Origin: Psococerastis gibbosa
Lineage: Eukaryota > Arthropoda > Insecta > Psocodea > Psocidae
Direction of reading: 5' to 3'
NCBI GenBank assembly: GCA_963971405.1
Contig: OZ020488.1
Coordinates: 1,550,001-1,614,000 of the forward strand
Length of the DNA: 64,000 nt
Shown here: positions 24,601 to 34,500 of the stretch, one piece after another
Position numbering within the stretch: position 1 is the stretch's first letter
Layout: every line of letters begins with the position of its first letter
The notes under the pieces: generated by a model
Database searches by the model: none
Seen by the model: only the letters and a program-made list of their open reading frames with translations
What the model was told of the DNA's origin: nothing
Position numbers and translations under genes: made by a program

Positions 24601-25802
24601 GCGATAGGTGACATGTCGTAACTCAACACAGGCGACTGAAGAGGCTATTCGGATACATTCATTGATTGTTTGTATGCGAATAATAATTATAGAAGAAAAA
24701 AAAGAAAAAAGAAAGTTCAACAACCTCAGCTAAGAAAAGTGTAACCTGAAAAAGAAGAATTCCCCTAATATTCTAGTCTCATTGAGAAATGAGGTCGTTG
24801 GAAAGTTGGACATTGTCCCAAATGTCAACCTACACCGGCAATGGACAATTTAGAGACATGGTTATCTTTGACCCATAATTTTTACGTTGACCTCTCCAAT
24901 GACGGAATACTTGTCGTGTTGCGATACGTCTCCGATAGCATGTTGTGTAGACTCGCACAAGTCTTCATCATGTTAGAAGCATTGTAACAGGCGGGGTTAC
25001 CGTGAGGCTTAGCATTCCATACCTTGCAGGTGCGGATGAATACCATAAAGGAGAAGCAAGTGTTTAGCCCCGTGCCGTTTTCCGAGTACCACCCGCTCAT
25101 CGTGTACAATACAGACCTGCCGCGACCGAAAGAAATGGATATCAACAAGAACTACGGACACTACGACATCACTAACATGGACCACATATCGTTCTACGTT
25201 CGGGATTTTAAAGCAGGTACGTCCAGTAAACAACCCCTTCTCAAAAAGAGTAGGAAAACATTTATGCTTAGAGTTAGCAGCCTATTACGAGATTACAAGG
25301 TTCTAATTTTACCCCGGCGGAACCTGTTAAAGGCGCAATGCCAATTTCTTGGTTATTACCAATGTCAATTATAATTAACTCTCACGAGTCCAAATACGGT
25401 TTACCAACTTAGCTTCCCTCCTGCTCCTACATTCAAAAGAGTTCATTCTAAATAACCTAATTACATGAAATTCACTATAGAATGCATTTCATTACAGCCC
25501 GCCGAAGTATAGAAAAGCTTCTGCCACTGCCTCACACAGACAGGGACCTGTCCCCCAAGTGGCACGAAGAATTGTCTGCTATAGCCACGTCCTCCCTCTA
25601 CGGGCTCTTCGTGCGGCATTCCTCCATGCACATCCTGAGAGCCGTGGAACCAAGTCTGCGCCTGCGCTATGAAGACCTGGACTGTGGTAAACAGAGTTCC
25701 AGCGTGTGCTACGACCGTAGAGCCTGGAATCTGGGGCCCAGGAGTCGACTAGGTCGTCTTGTGCTGGAGTACCATCGTGCTACTGGACAAATATCCCGGT
25801 GA
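14370..25802 (+). CDS. CHPF: Chondroitin polymerizing factor (CHPF)
   Basis: Eight exons: 14370-15030, 16856-17154, 20914-21159, 21697-21863, 22374-22554, 23989-24258, 25030-25216, 25498-25802. All are GT-AG with matching phases, giving 771 residues (vertebrate CHPF is about 775). It is a type II Golgi protein with a membrane anchor at about residues 17-36 (YLILGLLAGISVSLFAVEFL). A beta-3-GlcA-transferase-like half comes first (RYYSTELGIREKLFVGVL, DYFYIARDTTYVNG). The chondroitin GalNAc-transferase-like half follows (RFDLLRWDYFTENQ, NGYRRFDPSRGMDY, VELVPVPYVTE). The metal-binding DxD is replaced by RDTT in the first half and by TPNMDL in the second. That is the CHPF pattern rather than chondroitin synthase, so it probably acts as partner of CHSY in chain polymerisation. 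Introns carry many repeats. Confidence 0.93.
15469..15545 (+). repeat. Partial MITE (TGTGGC termini)
   Basis: Left part of the element seen complete at 22826-22940: TGTGGCTGTTACTAA, AAGCCACATTTATTGAACTT, then GGACACGG. The right terminus is missing. An AT microsatellite follows at about 15578-15608. Confidence 0.5.
15880..16660 (-). pseudogene. LINE reverse-transcriptase 3' fragment split by a MITE
   Basis: Minus-strand remains of a non-LTR retrotransposon in CHPF intron 1. About 16490-16340 encodes a typical C-terminal RT segment (DSLRVFHLQKRAIRTIAG), with an internal stop and frameshift. About 16200-15899 continues with LKEFDILTLPALYILETL, the HTYGTRNRD motif and GMRLFYKLPREIRTL. The hairpin MITE at 16189-16331 interrupts it. 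Weaker similarity continues to about 16650. Clade CR1/Jockey-like, not resolved. Confidence 0.7.
16189..16331. mobile_element. Hairpin MITE, near-perfect palindrome, TSD TAA
   Basis: The first 38 bases of both arms are identical when read inwards (GGCGGTGTTTCCACATACG and onwards). The 3-bp duplication TAA flanks it. The centre keeps a degenerate family core (GGCGTGGTAGCAGA, TATGTCTTTAATGTCT). It is inserted in the LINE fragment, so it is younger than that insertion. A 3-bp TWA target and GG-starting termini fit PIF/Harbinger. Confidence 0.85.
17287..17645 (+). repeat. 55-bp direct repeat flanking a tRNA-like unit
   Basis: A 55-bp sequence (AATTTCGTTTATAACTT and onwards to GTCAGTGTTATATA) occurs at 17287-17341. 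It recurs with one or two changes at about 17591-17645. The 250 bp between contain the tRNA-like sequence at 17516-17584. The repeat is much longer than normal for a target duplication, so it is either a segmental duplication or retroposition with long staggered ends. Confidence 0.75.
17516..17584 (+). pseudogene. tRNA-like sequence (tRNA relic or SINE head)
   Basis: A D-stem GTC/GAC, a perfect 5-bp anticodon stem ACGCC/GGCGT with 7-base loop CCGGTTA, and a T-arm GTGGG-TTCGAGT-CCCGC are visible. The A box is TGGTCGAGCGG and the B box GGTTCGAGTCC. The acceptor stem does not pair and U33 is replaced by C. It is therefore a pseudogene or SINE head rather than a working tRNA. Confidence 0.6.
18515..18695. 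mobile_element. Short inverted-repeat element
   Basis: The inverted ends CGATAGGATGGCACTTG (18525-18541) and CAAGTGTCATCCTATTGTG (18669-18687) bracket a small element. It is interrupted by the retroposon fragment at 18582-18634. No duplication was assigned. Confidence 0.5.
18582..18634 (+). mobile_element. Truncated SINE 3' end with TAC tail, 16-bp TSD
   Basis: The sequence TGCGGCCTGGGTCCCGACTAC is followed by a (TAC)n tail and flanked by the perfect 16-bp duplication ACATAAGCGGAACACC at 18566-18581 and 18635-18650. It is the 3' part of the family seen complete at 3753-3957. The long perfect duplication indicates target-primed reverse transcription of a 5'-truncated copy. Confidence 0.75.
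18821..19998 (-). pseudogene. Degenerate Tc1/mariner transposase
   Basis: Four minus-strand frames together cover a whole transposase. 19998-19657 is the N-terminal helix-turn-helix (DRVTVIALHKC, then DHKRSGRPRSV). 19717-19418 holds the linker and first catalytic Asp (NILFSDEKNFTIEE). 19306-19109 holds the second (RWVFQQDSAPAHKARSTQKW). 19087-18821 holds the third (TPDLNPLDYYIW) and the C-terminal GGHFE. Frameshifts and at least one stop separate them, so no full protein can be made. It lies in CHPF intron 2. Terminal repeats were not resolved. Confidence 0.85.
20262..20485 (+). mobile_element. Truncated copy of the 0.83-kb C-run element
   Basis: It matches the 5' quarter of the element at 26643-27484: TTTGTGGTGGTCGAAATTTT, CAGGAAGCCAAAAAATTGG, the GTCTGTCGGTCTGTTCGTCG tract, and the TAGGTTCACGAAAATCATA segment. 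It stops after TTTTGGGCTAATTCAATTT. This is an older, more diverged copy in CHPF intron 2. Confidence 0.75.
22826..22940. mobile_element. 115-bp MITE with TGTGGCCG termini
   Basis: The inverted termini TGTGGCCGTCACTAAC and GTTAGTAACGGCCACA bound a 115-bp non-coding element. An internal motif CAGCCACAATTATTGAACTT is shared with the partial copy at 15469. Superfamily not assigned because the target duplication is unclear. Confidence 0.65.
23815..23976 (+). mobile_element. tRNA-like SINE (family 1) in CHPF intron 5
   Basis: Third copy of the SINE at 6521: TTTCGAGTCCC box, body TAAAGCAGGCGGTTCCGGGC with CTTCCTAGTTGAGTGTAA, and tail TACTTATTTATGG. It ends 13 bp before CHPF exon 6, so its tail supplies most of the AT-rich sequence just upstream of that acceptor. 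Confidence 0.72.
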
Positions 25803-25830
25803 AGTGTATACAGTTGCCCTTCTTTAGTGT

Positions 25831-26010
25831 AGAGCCGCAGAACCAAGCCTGCGCCTACGCTATGAATGAAGACCTGGACAGTAAACAGAGTCCAGCGTGT
25901 GCCACGACCGTACATCTGGAAACTGTGACCTAGGAGTCGACTGGTTCGCCTTGTGTTGAAGTATCATCGTAATACTGGACAGTTTTCACGGTGATGTTTA
26001 TACAGATCTT
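25831..26010 (+). pseudogene. Decayed tandem duplicate of CHPF last exon
   Basis: Sequence directly after the CHPF stop repeats the end of exon 8 (25638-25820): GAACCAAGCCTGCGCCTACG, AGTCCAGCGTGTGCCACGA, AGGAGTCGACTGGTTCGCC, AATACTGGACAG. Substitutions, an inserted triplet-plus-one and deletions break the frame. It is a segmental duplication of about 190 bp within the 3' UTR region, not an alternative last exon. Confidence 0.8.
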
Positions 26011-26642
26011 TCTATAGACAGTCCTATGGTCCGTCGGCCTGAATTGCAAAATACGAAAAAAAACGAGTACCTACCTAAAGCATCTATCTATACATGCGCA
26101 AATCTGCCCAAAACTGAAAGTTCCTAAAGTATTAATTAGCCTATGGTTTACTACTGTTCAATTTTATCGTTGACAAAGTATCGTATGTACTGTTTTTAAG
26201 GCTTTTAGAAATCCAAGTGTTATAGGCTTTGTAGGATGTTATAGTTATTCACATAATTTAAAAGACTTACTAGTAATACTGGTTGTGGATGCATTTAATA
26301 TTTATTTTAATCATGCATTTTTTTTAATTTTCCAATAGTTGTTTTAAACTGATATATTCAGGGTAATTCATCGATTTGATTTAAAGATATACTGCATTTC
26401 TCAATTTGAATCGTTTAAAGCAAGAGGTTAACAGAAATTTAAACTATTTTTTGGATGTTATATGTTATAGAATCTCAATTAAAAATAAAAATCTTCGGCG
26501 AACTGTGAATAACGCTGGTTAGTACAGATAGTTCCAAATTCTAACTCAATAAAAAGAGCGTGGTATCAAAGTCCGACCTCAATGTATGATTTTTGCTTTT
26601 TATTCAATGGAACCACTTAAGTAGGTAGTTCTGTAATTATTC

Positions 26643-27484
26643 CTTTCCAATTTATACGTAGTACAAGGAAAGCTTTGTGCTGATGGTAGAAATTTTCGAC
26701 TCCGAGATTTCAACGGATTTACAGGTTTTGAGGTCCCAGGAACCCAAAAAAGTGGTTTTTACGAAATGTCTTGTCTGTCTGTCTGTGCGTCGATTTCCGG
26801 GCAAACTACTCTGTCGATTTTGTTGAAATTCGGTATGTAGGTTCACAAAAATCATACCTCGGGACCATTTTTTTATTTTGGGCTAACTCAAATTGGGGGA
26901 GGGTTTATTTTCAAAAAACTCATAAAAAACGTCTAAAAAAATTATTTCTCGAAAACGGCTCCAACGATTTCTTTTAAATTCACATATATTGTAGTCGTTA
27001 TTAATGTTGACAAAATGCGGGGAGTCGGTTGCCCCTTGATAGTTTGCTTCTGGGGGTAAAAAAATAAAAATAACTACATTTTAATGAAAAATGACTGAAA
27101 AATAATTTTTCTGTGAAACCTTTCCATCGATGATTTCTACCTTCAGGCATGTTTTAGGTGTTAAATTGAGTAACGAAACCGGACAGATTGCTTTCCCAAA
27201 AAATTATTTGGTTTTGTGCAAAAAAAAGGTTTTTGAAAAAATGATAGAAAGTTCACGTTCAAATGCATTGCGTGCCCTGCCATTATTGCTGTGTGGTAAT
27301 TTGTTGGTCTGACCTATCTAGAATTTACCTCACCTCCAGTGACGTCAGGTGGACAACCCCCCCCCCCCCCCCCCTGAGATGCCCGAAATTTAGGAAAATT
27401 ATTTACCAAGAAATTACTCATTTTCTCTAGTTACTACTTGATAAATTGGAAAGCAAGTTCGAGTAAACTCGGACCGGTTCTTTT
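26643..27484 (+). mobile_element. 0.83-kb C-run repeat, copy A
   Basis: Landmarks in order: TCCAATTTATACGTAGTA; AGGAAAGCTTTGTG; AGGAACCCAAAAAAGTGG; a GTCTGTCTGTCTG tract; GGGCAAACTACTC; GGCTCCAACGATTTCTTTTA; GGTCGGTTGCCCCTTGATAG; CTTTCCATCGATGATTTCT; GTGTTAAATTGAGTAACGAA; GGTCTGACCTATCTAGAATT; GACGTCAGGTGGACAAC; an 18-base C run at about 27357; ATAAATTGGAAAGCA; and the end GGACCGGTTCTT. The first and last AT-rich motifs are inverted repeats of each other. No coding capacity. Superfamily unknown. Confidence 0.85.
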
Positions 27485-28012
27485 TAGTGCAATTTATACC
27501 TTATTGAATTGTATTTCGTTTCAAACCCGAAAATAACTTCAACTATCTGAGCTTTTCTTAAACTCTAAAAAACGCATCGTGTCCAGAGAGCCTAATTGGA
27601 GTGTTTACCTTGCGTCCACCAAAAACGCATCTACTTTAGTTTGTCCGAAAAGGTGACTAACGTTACGTATGTTATAGAAAGACGAATGAATCAACAGTGG
27701 TCAAACAAACTAGTTGACGACATTGAAATTTTATAATAGCCTGTTGTCATGTGAATTATGTTATGAGATTATAGCCAATCATTGTGCCTTATTTTACTGT
27801 TAATAGAAAATATAGACTATTTTGACTGATGATGCCAAGTTGTTTTTGGACATGTTTTATATAGAAATCCACTATTTCTGCTACATATCCAGCCATTAGG
27901 AGAGCCTTAATTATTTCATTTATCTCATTGGCTTGCAAGCAAAAAAAAATTTCTATTCTAAAGATATGAAAAGCATACGAACAGTCTACGCTTTATCTTG
28001 GAAAAAAACCTA

Positions 28013-28442
28013 AGGCCCGTTACACACGGATGATTCGTTCGCTGGCGATTCACGGGCGCCCAACGCTGGGAAGTCGTCGCGGCGAACGCACACTAGCGTC
28101 TTGTTTTATACTGCAGACTCTCGTTGTTCTCCAAGACAAAAGAATGTATGTGAAATAATTTCAAATAAAAATACACAGAATTATAATGTAATTATATTTT
28201 TTTCGAAACAAAATAAGAATTATTACAAAAATACTAAAAAAAAGTAAGATAGGATCGCCGCAGTTGATCTGGCGTGTCCTGGGCAACACGAGGGGAAAAC
28301 CGTGCACCTGTGATAAACCAGCGACAAGCCAGCAACAAAAATCTGCTGCAGTTTCGCCAGGTTTTGCACCATTTCCCGTTTGCCCCCTTGGCCAATTTCT
28401 CAGAGAAACAGTGGCGACCGAAGCGAATCGTCCGTGTGTAGG
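28013..28442. mobile_element. Non-autonomous TIR element
   Basis: The inverted termini TACACACGGATGATTCG and CGAATCGTCCGTGTGTA bound a 430-bp non-coding element. The same left end (GGCCCGATACACACGGAAG) occurs at 53505 beside FIRRM exon 2. Superfamily not assigned. Confidence 0.65.
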
Positions 28443-28590
28443 AAATCTTGGGTGAGACAGATGTTTACAAACTAGCCTTCAAGGAACAACGCATTCGTTG
28501 TCACTTAGTAAAACAAAATATATTGTAAAAAAAATGCCAATATAATGAAGGAACGCAATGTAGAGGGAAATGTCGCAGTTTGGCACATGG

Positions 28591-31500
28591 CTAATGTTTA
28601 CCCTGAGATCCAACACTGTTGGGGTGCGACGGCGTTGCGAGATTCTCTTTCTTGCCAGCCGGGATTTCGTTGCTATGGAGATTTGGCGGGTTAACGACCT
28701 TAAACTGACCCTGCGCGGCCTGCGGGTTGATGTCTTGTGGTATGGCGTTGAGGGGTGGCGAGTTAGGTTGCTGATACTGTTGCACATTCGGCTGACCATG
28801 TAATTGTGCATTTGGCTGTGCCGGAGGCTGCTGATACTGTGGCACATTTGGCTGACCATGTAATTGTGCGTTTGGCTGTGCCGGAGGCTGACCTTGATAC
28901 TGCTGTTGGCCTTGGGGCTGTTGTACAGTGGGTTGACCTTGATATTGTTGCACATTTGGCTGTGCGTTAGCGTGGCCAGTTTGATACTGTTGTTGCGCGT
29001 TGGGTTGACCACCCTGCTGCTGCCCCTGAGACGGAGGTGGCACATTCTGCCGTGGGATGGCATTTGGATCACCGTGTGCTTGAGGTGGCACATGTCCTAT
29101 GTTTGGCTGGTCGGGATGACCTTGGAACTGCTGCGGCTGTCCCGGGTGAGCTTGCTGGAACTGTTCCGGCTGCTGCTGTTGATACTGTCCCGGCTGCGGC
29201 TGCTGGAACTGACCCGGTTGCTGCTGGTATTGTACCCCGTGGTCAGGGTACCCGGCAGGTACCTGGTGACCGTATTGGGCCTGGTGGTGGAGTTGAGGCT
29301 GTGCGTTTGGATGACCTTGTGGGAACTGTAAATAATAAAATATTATTTAATATTACACAAAAAAGAATCATTCGAAAAACCGATTAGATTTTTTCTTCTA
29401 TTTAGGCGCAGGACTCGTTCGAGTATGTGCGACGTTAGGAGAAATATATTTAACTTCTTGCATTACTCGGGGCAAATACTCAACGCAGTGTTATGTTTTT
29501 AGCAGAGCTCCCTAATCGAACCAATATAACTGTATCTCCGCATAGGCTAGAGCGAGGAATTGACGTGGTGGATTAGAATTATATTATCCATTAGACAACC
29601 GGAGAGGAAACAATCTAACCGGTGTAAAAAATCTAATTTCACAGGAAATATCGATTGAAGAGCGATAAATGAGATGTCATGAAGCAGAACAAAAGTTACA
29701 AAATTGTGGCCGATAGGTGTAAGTGAAGGCACTACTATTCACAATGTGATAAAGTGTTTAAGCTCGGGTAAAGTAGAAATTAGATTAGAACAAATTAACA
29801 AAAGTTCTACTGTATTTCATGATTATTGTTTACTTTATACTCCTCATTTTATTTTAGGAGTTCCCCACTTTGAGTTTTGATTTTTATTTATTTTCTGACT
29901 GTGGCTTTTTTTCATACATCGTATTTCGATTTTCTCAGGTCATCCAAACTCACATTTGATTTGAATTTTTGAATAGCTTAAATTACATCTTCAGCTTATG
30001 GTTTCTCTGTTCTGATCTGTTCGCTTGTCTCAAACGGCAACTACTGGTTAACGCGGCTCTCCTGAAAGTTAATTCCGATTCGGGAATGTTGCTACCCCTT
30101 CTCCCACCCCAATACAGGCTACAACAAGATATTGTCAAAATGGTGAACTTACCCCTTGAGCCTGTGGATGGTGCTGGTACCCAGGTTGTTGGTGGTACAC
30201 AGGCTGCGGTGGAATCTACGGTAGACAGGCAAGAAGCAAACGAAAACGTGTTAAAATGCAAACAGAACAAACCAATCTACACTAGCGTCCATGTGCAATT
30301 GCTCTAGATGTCAAAAGAAAGCACCAAGCCTTATTTTGCATACATACTAACATACCTAAGAGCCCATTGCTATCAAGAACCAGTAGAATCCCAGCTGATG
30401 GGCCGTGGTCGAGATGAAAGTGAACTTCCAAACGTTTCGTCAACATCTGAGGTCGAAATCTTCAGTGGCGCTGTGTAGACTTTGAGGGTTGCACCTCGGT
30501 GGCTCCGTAGCGAGTAACAGAAAAGAAGAAGACTTGAGGGTCAATAAACTCTGGTATCCGGCGCTGACCAATAAAGAGGATGACGTCAGCCAATTATGCA
30601 AATCAGGTCAATGGAAATTCCCCAGTGCAGTGGGGGAGAATTCTCTCACTCCCAACACAACGTCCAGGTATAAATCTCAGTGCCCAGCCCCCTACCCAGT
30701 CACTCGCCACGGAGCCAACTCGCGAGCCACTGAAGATGTTGACCGCAGCTGTTGGCGAAACAATTGGAAGTTCACTTTCATATCGACCACGGCCCACCAG
30801 CCCGGATTCTACGGGTTCTTCATATGAGATATGACTCCGGCTGAGAAAGCCTTTGCAGTTACATAGCCCATTGATTGACAGCGATTTTTCGATTTTTTTA
30901 TGCTCTGTGTTGACATAAGACCGTGTTCCCTTTTTAAGAGTCTGTTAAAATTCTCCTAGGTGGCAGCAACCATTTACGGTTTGCACTAACTTGAAAATGA
31001 CACCTTATCGTACTGACTTGGATCACTCCCTTAGGCTCCAATAAAGAAAATCAAGAAAATACTTGCCAGAACGGCCAGGTCGAGCCCATACAATCTATGC
31101 AGTACCGGGGTATCGTATTAACATGATCATTATCTGCCATTTCCCTTTAAGACTATGCCAACAGCAAAGTGGTTAAGTTCTGAGACATCAGGCAGTCAGC
31201 ATCACCTGAGCTGCATAGCACGTACTAACAAGTAAGTAAGCAAGCTAAGTGGTTTCTTTTGACGTACCGTACATGACTAGTTCTCAAAATTATAATACTG
31301 CTATTGCCTATACTACACCGCTCTCAACGCATGCAACTAATCTTTCCCACCTGGAGGACATTTTATCAATTCTCGAGCTGCAATTTAATTTAGGCTCGAT
31401 TATTATATTATTGGACATTATGGTGACTGAAGGAAGTTCTATGTTTAATCTGTGATGGTTCTACACGTATAACAACTAAGAAAACTGTTGTTAGGAGACA

Positions 31501-34500
31501 CGACAGAATCAAAATGGAATTCGAATTCAATTATAAGTTGCCCAAGTCACTCCAGAGCCGCCCCGTGGTGGATCTAGCTTTGGTGTGGACGTAGGCAGAT
31601 ACAATTTTGTGGACTAAATCATAATGTTACAATTACGACGGTTTACATTGTATAGACATAGTCATATTGCCAGTATCCTAAAGGAAGGTCTCCCTCGCAA
31701 GAAAAGTTTCCATAAAACAAGTGGGGCTTCACGAATTTTAACAGCTAAATTTACAGAGGACCCGGGGGAAAACAATTTGACAAATAGGTGCGAAATATTG
31801 GATTTCTGATACACGTTAGGCCAAACCATTACTTCACAATCTGTGTAAGTGTCTCAGAATGTGGTCGTAATCAACAGTTCGCTATATTTTTGGCACATTA
31901 ATTTAACATCGCTTGCTCATTCATTTATAATAGCTGTTGTGTTTATCTCATTGGTGATTATATTTGAAGTTTTCAGTACATTTCCTGAATTGGCATACTT
32001 TTCAAGAACTATGAGCGTATGAATGCTCTGATATAATGTTGTAGAAAATTGTTATTATATTATATTATTTACATGACGTCAGTAAAGAATACAGGATACA
32101 GGCAAGTAAGTATATGTCTATTAGTTAATCTGCATTAATCCGCCACTGGAGCCGCCCAAATAATTTAAATTTCAAGGGCCATTCCCACTAAGTCTAGGCA
32201 AAAGTTGCAGCGGGTGAATATTGCCCGCAGGTAAGCCCAGAACCGACAAACCTACCGCAGTGCTATGAGCTTAACTCTGGGCAATGCATTACCCGCAGGA
32301 ACCGAGACGAGGAGAGAAACTACATCTTTTTTACTTGTCCTATTCCATTGTTTCATCACTGAAGGACGCACAGTCTCTATTTCTCCAACTATCCCAAATC
32401 GAAGTAAGTCATTCAACAAATCCAGCTACTGTGATCAGTTTTTTTTTAGTCAAACGCATGCTTTCAAATACACAACGCATCACGGGTTTGTCGGATCGGC
32501 ACGTCGGCAAGAGCGATCAGGACACCAGAAGGCCGAACACGTGTCAGTAAGTGGACAACATTTGCTTGTCAGTCATGACATACTCACCAAGCCCTGCTGG
32601 ATCATTCGCTGAATCTCTTCCGCGCGTCGCCGTTCAAACTCCGAGTATTCCTGTTGGGAATAGACAGGCTGCTGATCGAGCGATTCCCAGCCCTCGTCCT
32701 TCTCAAACTCGGGTTTCTTTGTTTGCTCCAGAAACTCCTCGTAGCTTATCAACTCTGAAAAAAAAATGCTGTATTACCCTGACAAGGTGTGGAAATTCTT
32801 CGAGTTCGAATCCTGTTTCCGCCCATTTCTCCGTATGTCACTTTCTCTAATGCCCCAGTCTGTTGAGGCTAGGCTGCAAAATTTGAGGCTATTGTTGACA
32901 AGAGATTAAGCGGTTGGTGTACGTACGGTCTCCGTTGCGGTCAGCCTCCCTGTAGACATGCTCCCTCATGCGCTCCATCTCCTCAGCCCGCTCCCTCATG
33001 TCGTCCTCTGGTACCCCGGCCTGGTACATTTTGTCTAGTTCCTTCAGGAACAGCGCCTTCACCTCATTTTGGTCCCAGTAGCCATTACCATCCAAATCTA
33101 TAACAAATTATACCGTCTTTAACTAGGTGGAAGGCATTTCCTACAATTTTTTCCCGCAACTGACGCTCTCGAAAATAGCTTATGTTGCAGACTATTTTTT
33201 TTGTCTATTGCAGAAGCTTCAGTGGAACCTGTCTATGTGAAGGCTCGCCTCTTCGTGCATCGTAGTTCAACTCAGTTCGTCGTATTGGGTGAAAAACAAT
33301 TTGCCTCGACCAGGTCTCTGTTTACTGGGAAGTAGACGATTGCTCTATGACTAGATCAACGATAAAAAAATAGAATAGATCGCGCCCAACTATGAGCTAA
33401 GTATGGCCGATAGCGGGCAAACGATGGTGGCATTAGTCAAATCGTCTCCCAAGTAATGCGACCCGGTGTGAATTTTCCACCAACGTCGTTTTTCAATGTG
33501 AATGTGCATGACGTGGTAGCACACATCATTAATAAGTCTCTGCCATATTTTAATGAGACTGTAATGTAGATACTTAACTTATCTATTATAAATTAAGTTA
33601 TAATATGATAGAGACTTATTAATGATGCCTGCTACCACGTCATAATAATAATAATAATAATAATAATAATATATATATAATGTGAATCACAGTTGTCAAG
33701 ACAAGCCAAAACGATCACATTTACAAGAACCGGTCCGAGTTTACTCGAACATGAGTAATTACATGGTAAATAATTTTCCTATGGTTAAATTTCCGATATC
33801 ACGGGGGGGGGGGGGGGGGTTGTCCACCTAACGTCACTCGTCACTGGTGGTGAGGTAAATTCTAGATAGGTCAGACCAACACATTACCACACAGCAATAC
33901 TGGCAGGGCACGCAATGCATTTGAGCGTGAATTTTCTATCATATTTTCAAAAAAAACTTTTTTTTTGTACAAAACATAATACTTTTTTGGGAAAGCAACC
34001 TGTCCGGTTTCGTTACTCAATTTAACACCTAAAACATATCTGAAGGTCGAAATCATCGATATAAAGGTGTCGCAGGAAAAAGTTTTTTTTGTCATTTTTC
34101 TTTAAAATTTAGTCATTTTTATTTTTTTACCCCCAGAAGCAAACTATCAAGGGGCAAGCGACCCCCCGCATTTTATCAACATTAACAACAACTACAATAT
34201 ATGAGAATTTAAAAGAAATCGTTGGAGCCATTTTTGGGAAATAATTTTTTTAGACGTTTTTTTAAAGTTTTTTGAAAATAAAAACCCCCCAAATTGAGTT
34301 AGCCCAAAATAAAAAAAAATGGTCCCGAGGTATGATTTTTGTGAACCAACATGCCGAATTTCATCAAAATCGACCGACTAGTTTGCCTGGAAATCGACGA
34401 ACAGACAGACACAGACATTTCGTAAAAACCAACCACTTTTTTGGGTTCCTGGGACCTTAAAACGTGTAAATCCGTTGAAATCTCGGAATCGAAAATTTCG

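Larger units (their letters stand above)
26011..28590. other. Convergent intergenic region CHPF / NUCB
   Basis: No gene was found. The region holds the CHPF 3' UTR, a full 0.83-kb C-run element (26643-27484), unclassified AT-rich DNA (27485-28012) and a TIR element (28013-28442). Confidence 0.6.

Noticed and set aside
26771..26977. Small cysteine-rich peptide ORFs (e.g. 26771-26977, 34299-34508, 62387-62581)
   Set aside because: They are translations of the GTCTGTCTG tract of the C-run repeat. Frames are not conserved between copies.
28864..29387. Plus-strand leucine-rich ORFs of 116-155 codons
   Set aside because: Mirror translation of the Q/P-rich NUCB tail; leucine runs arise from antisense CAG-type codons.
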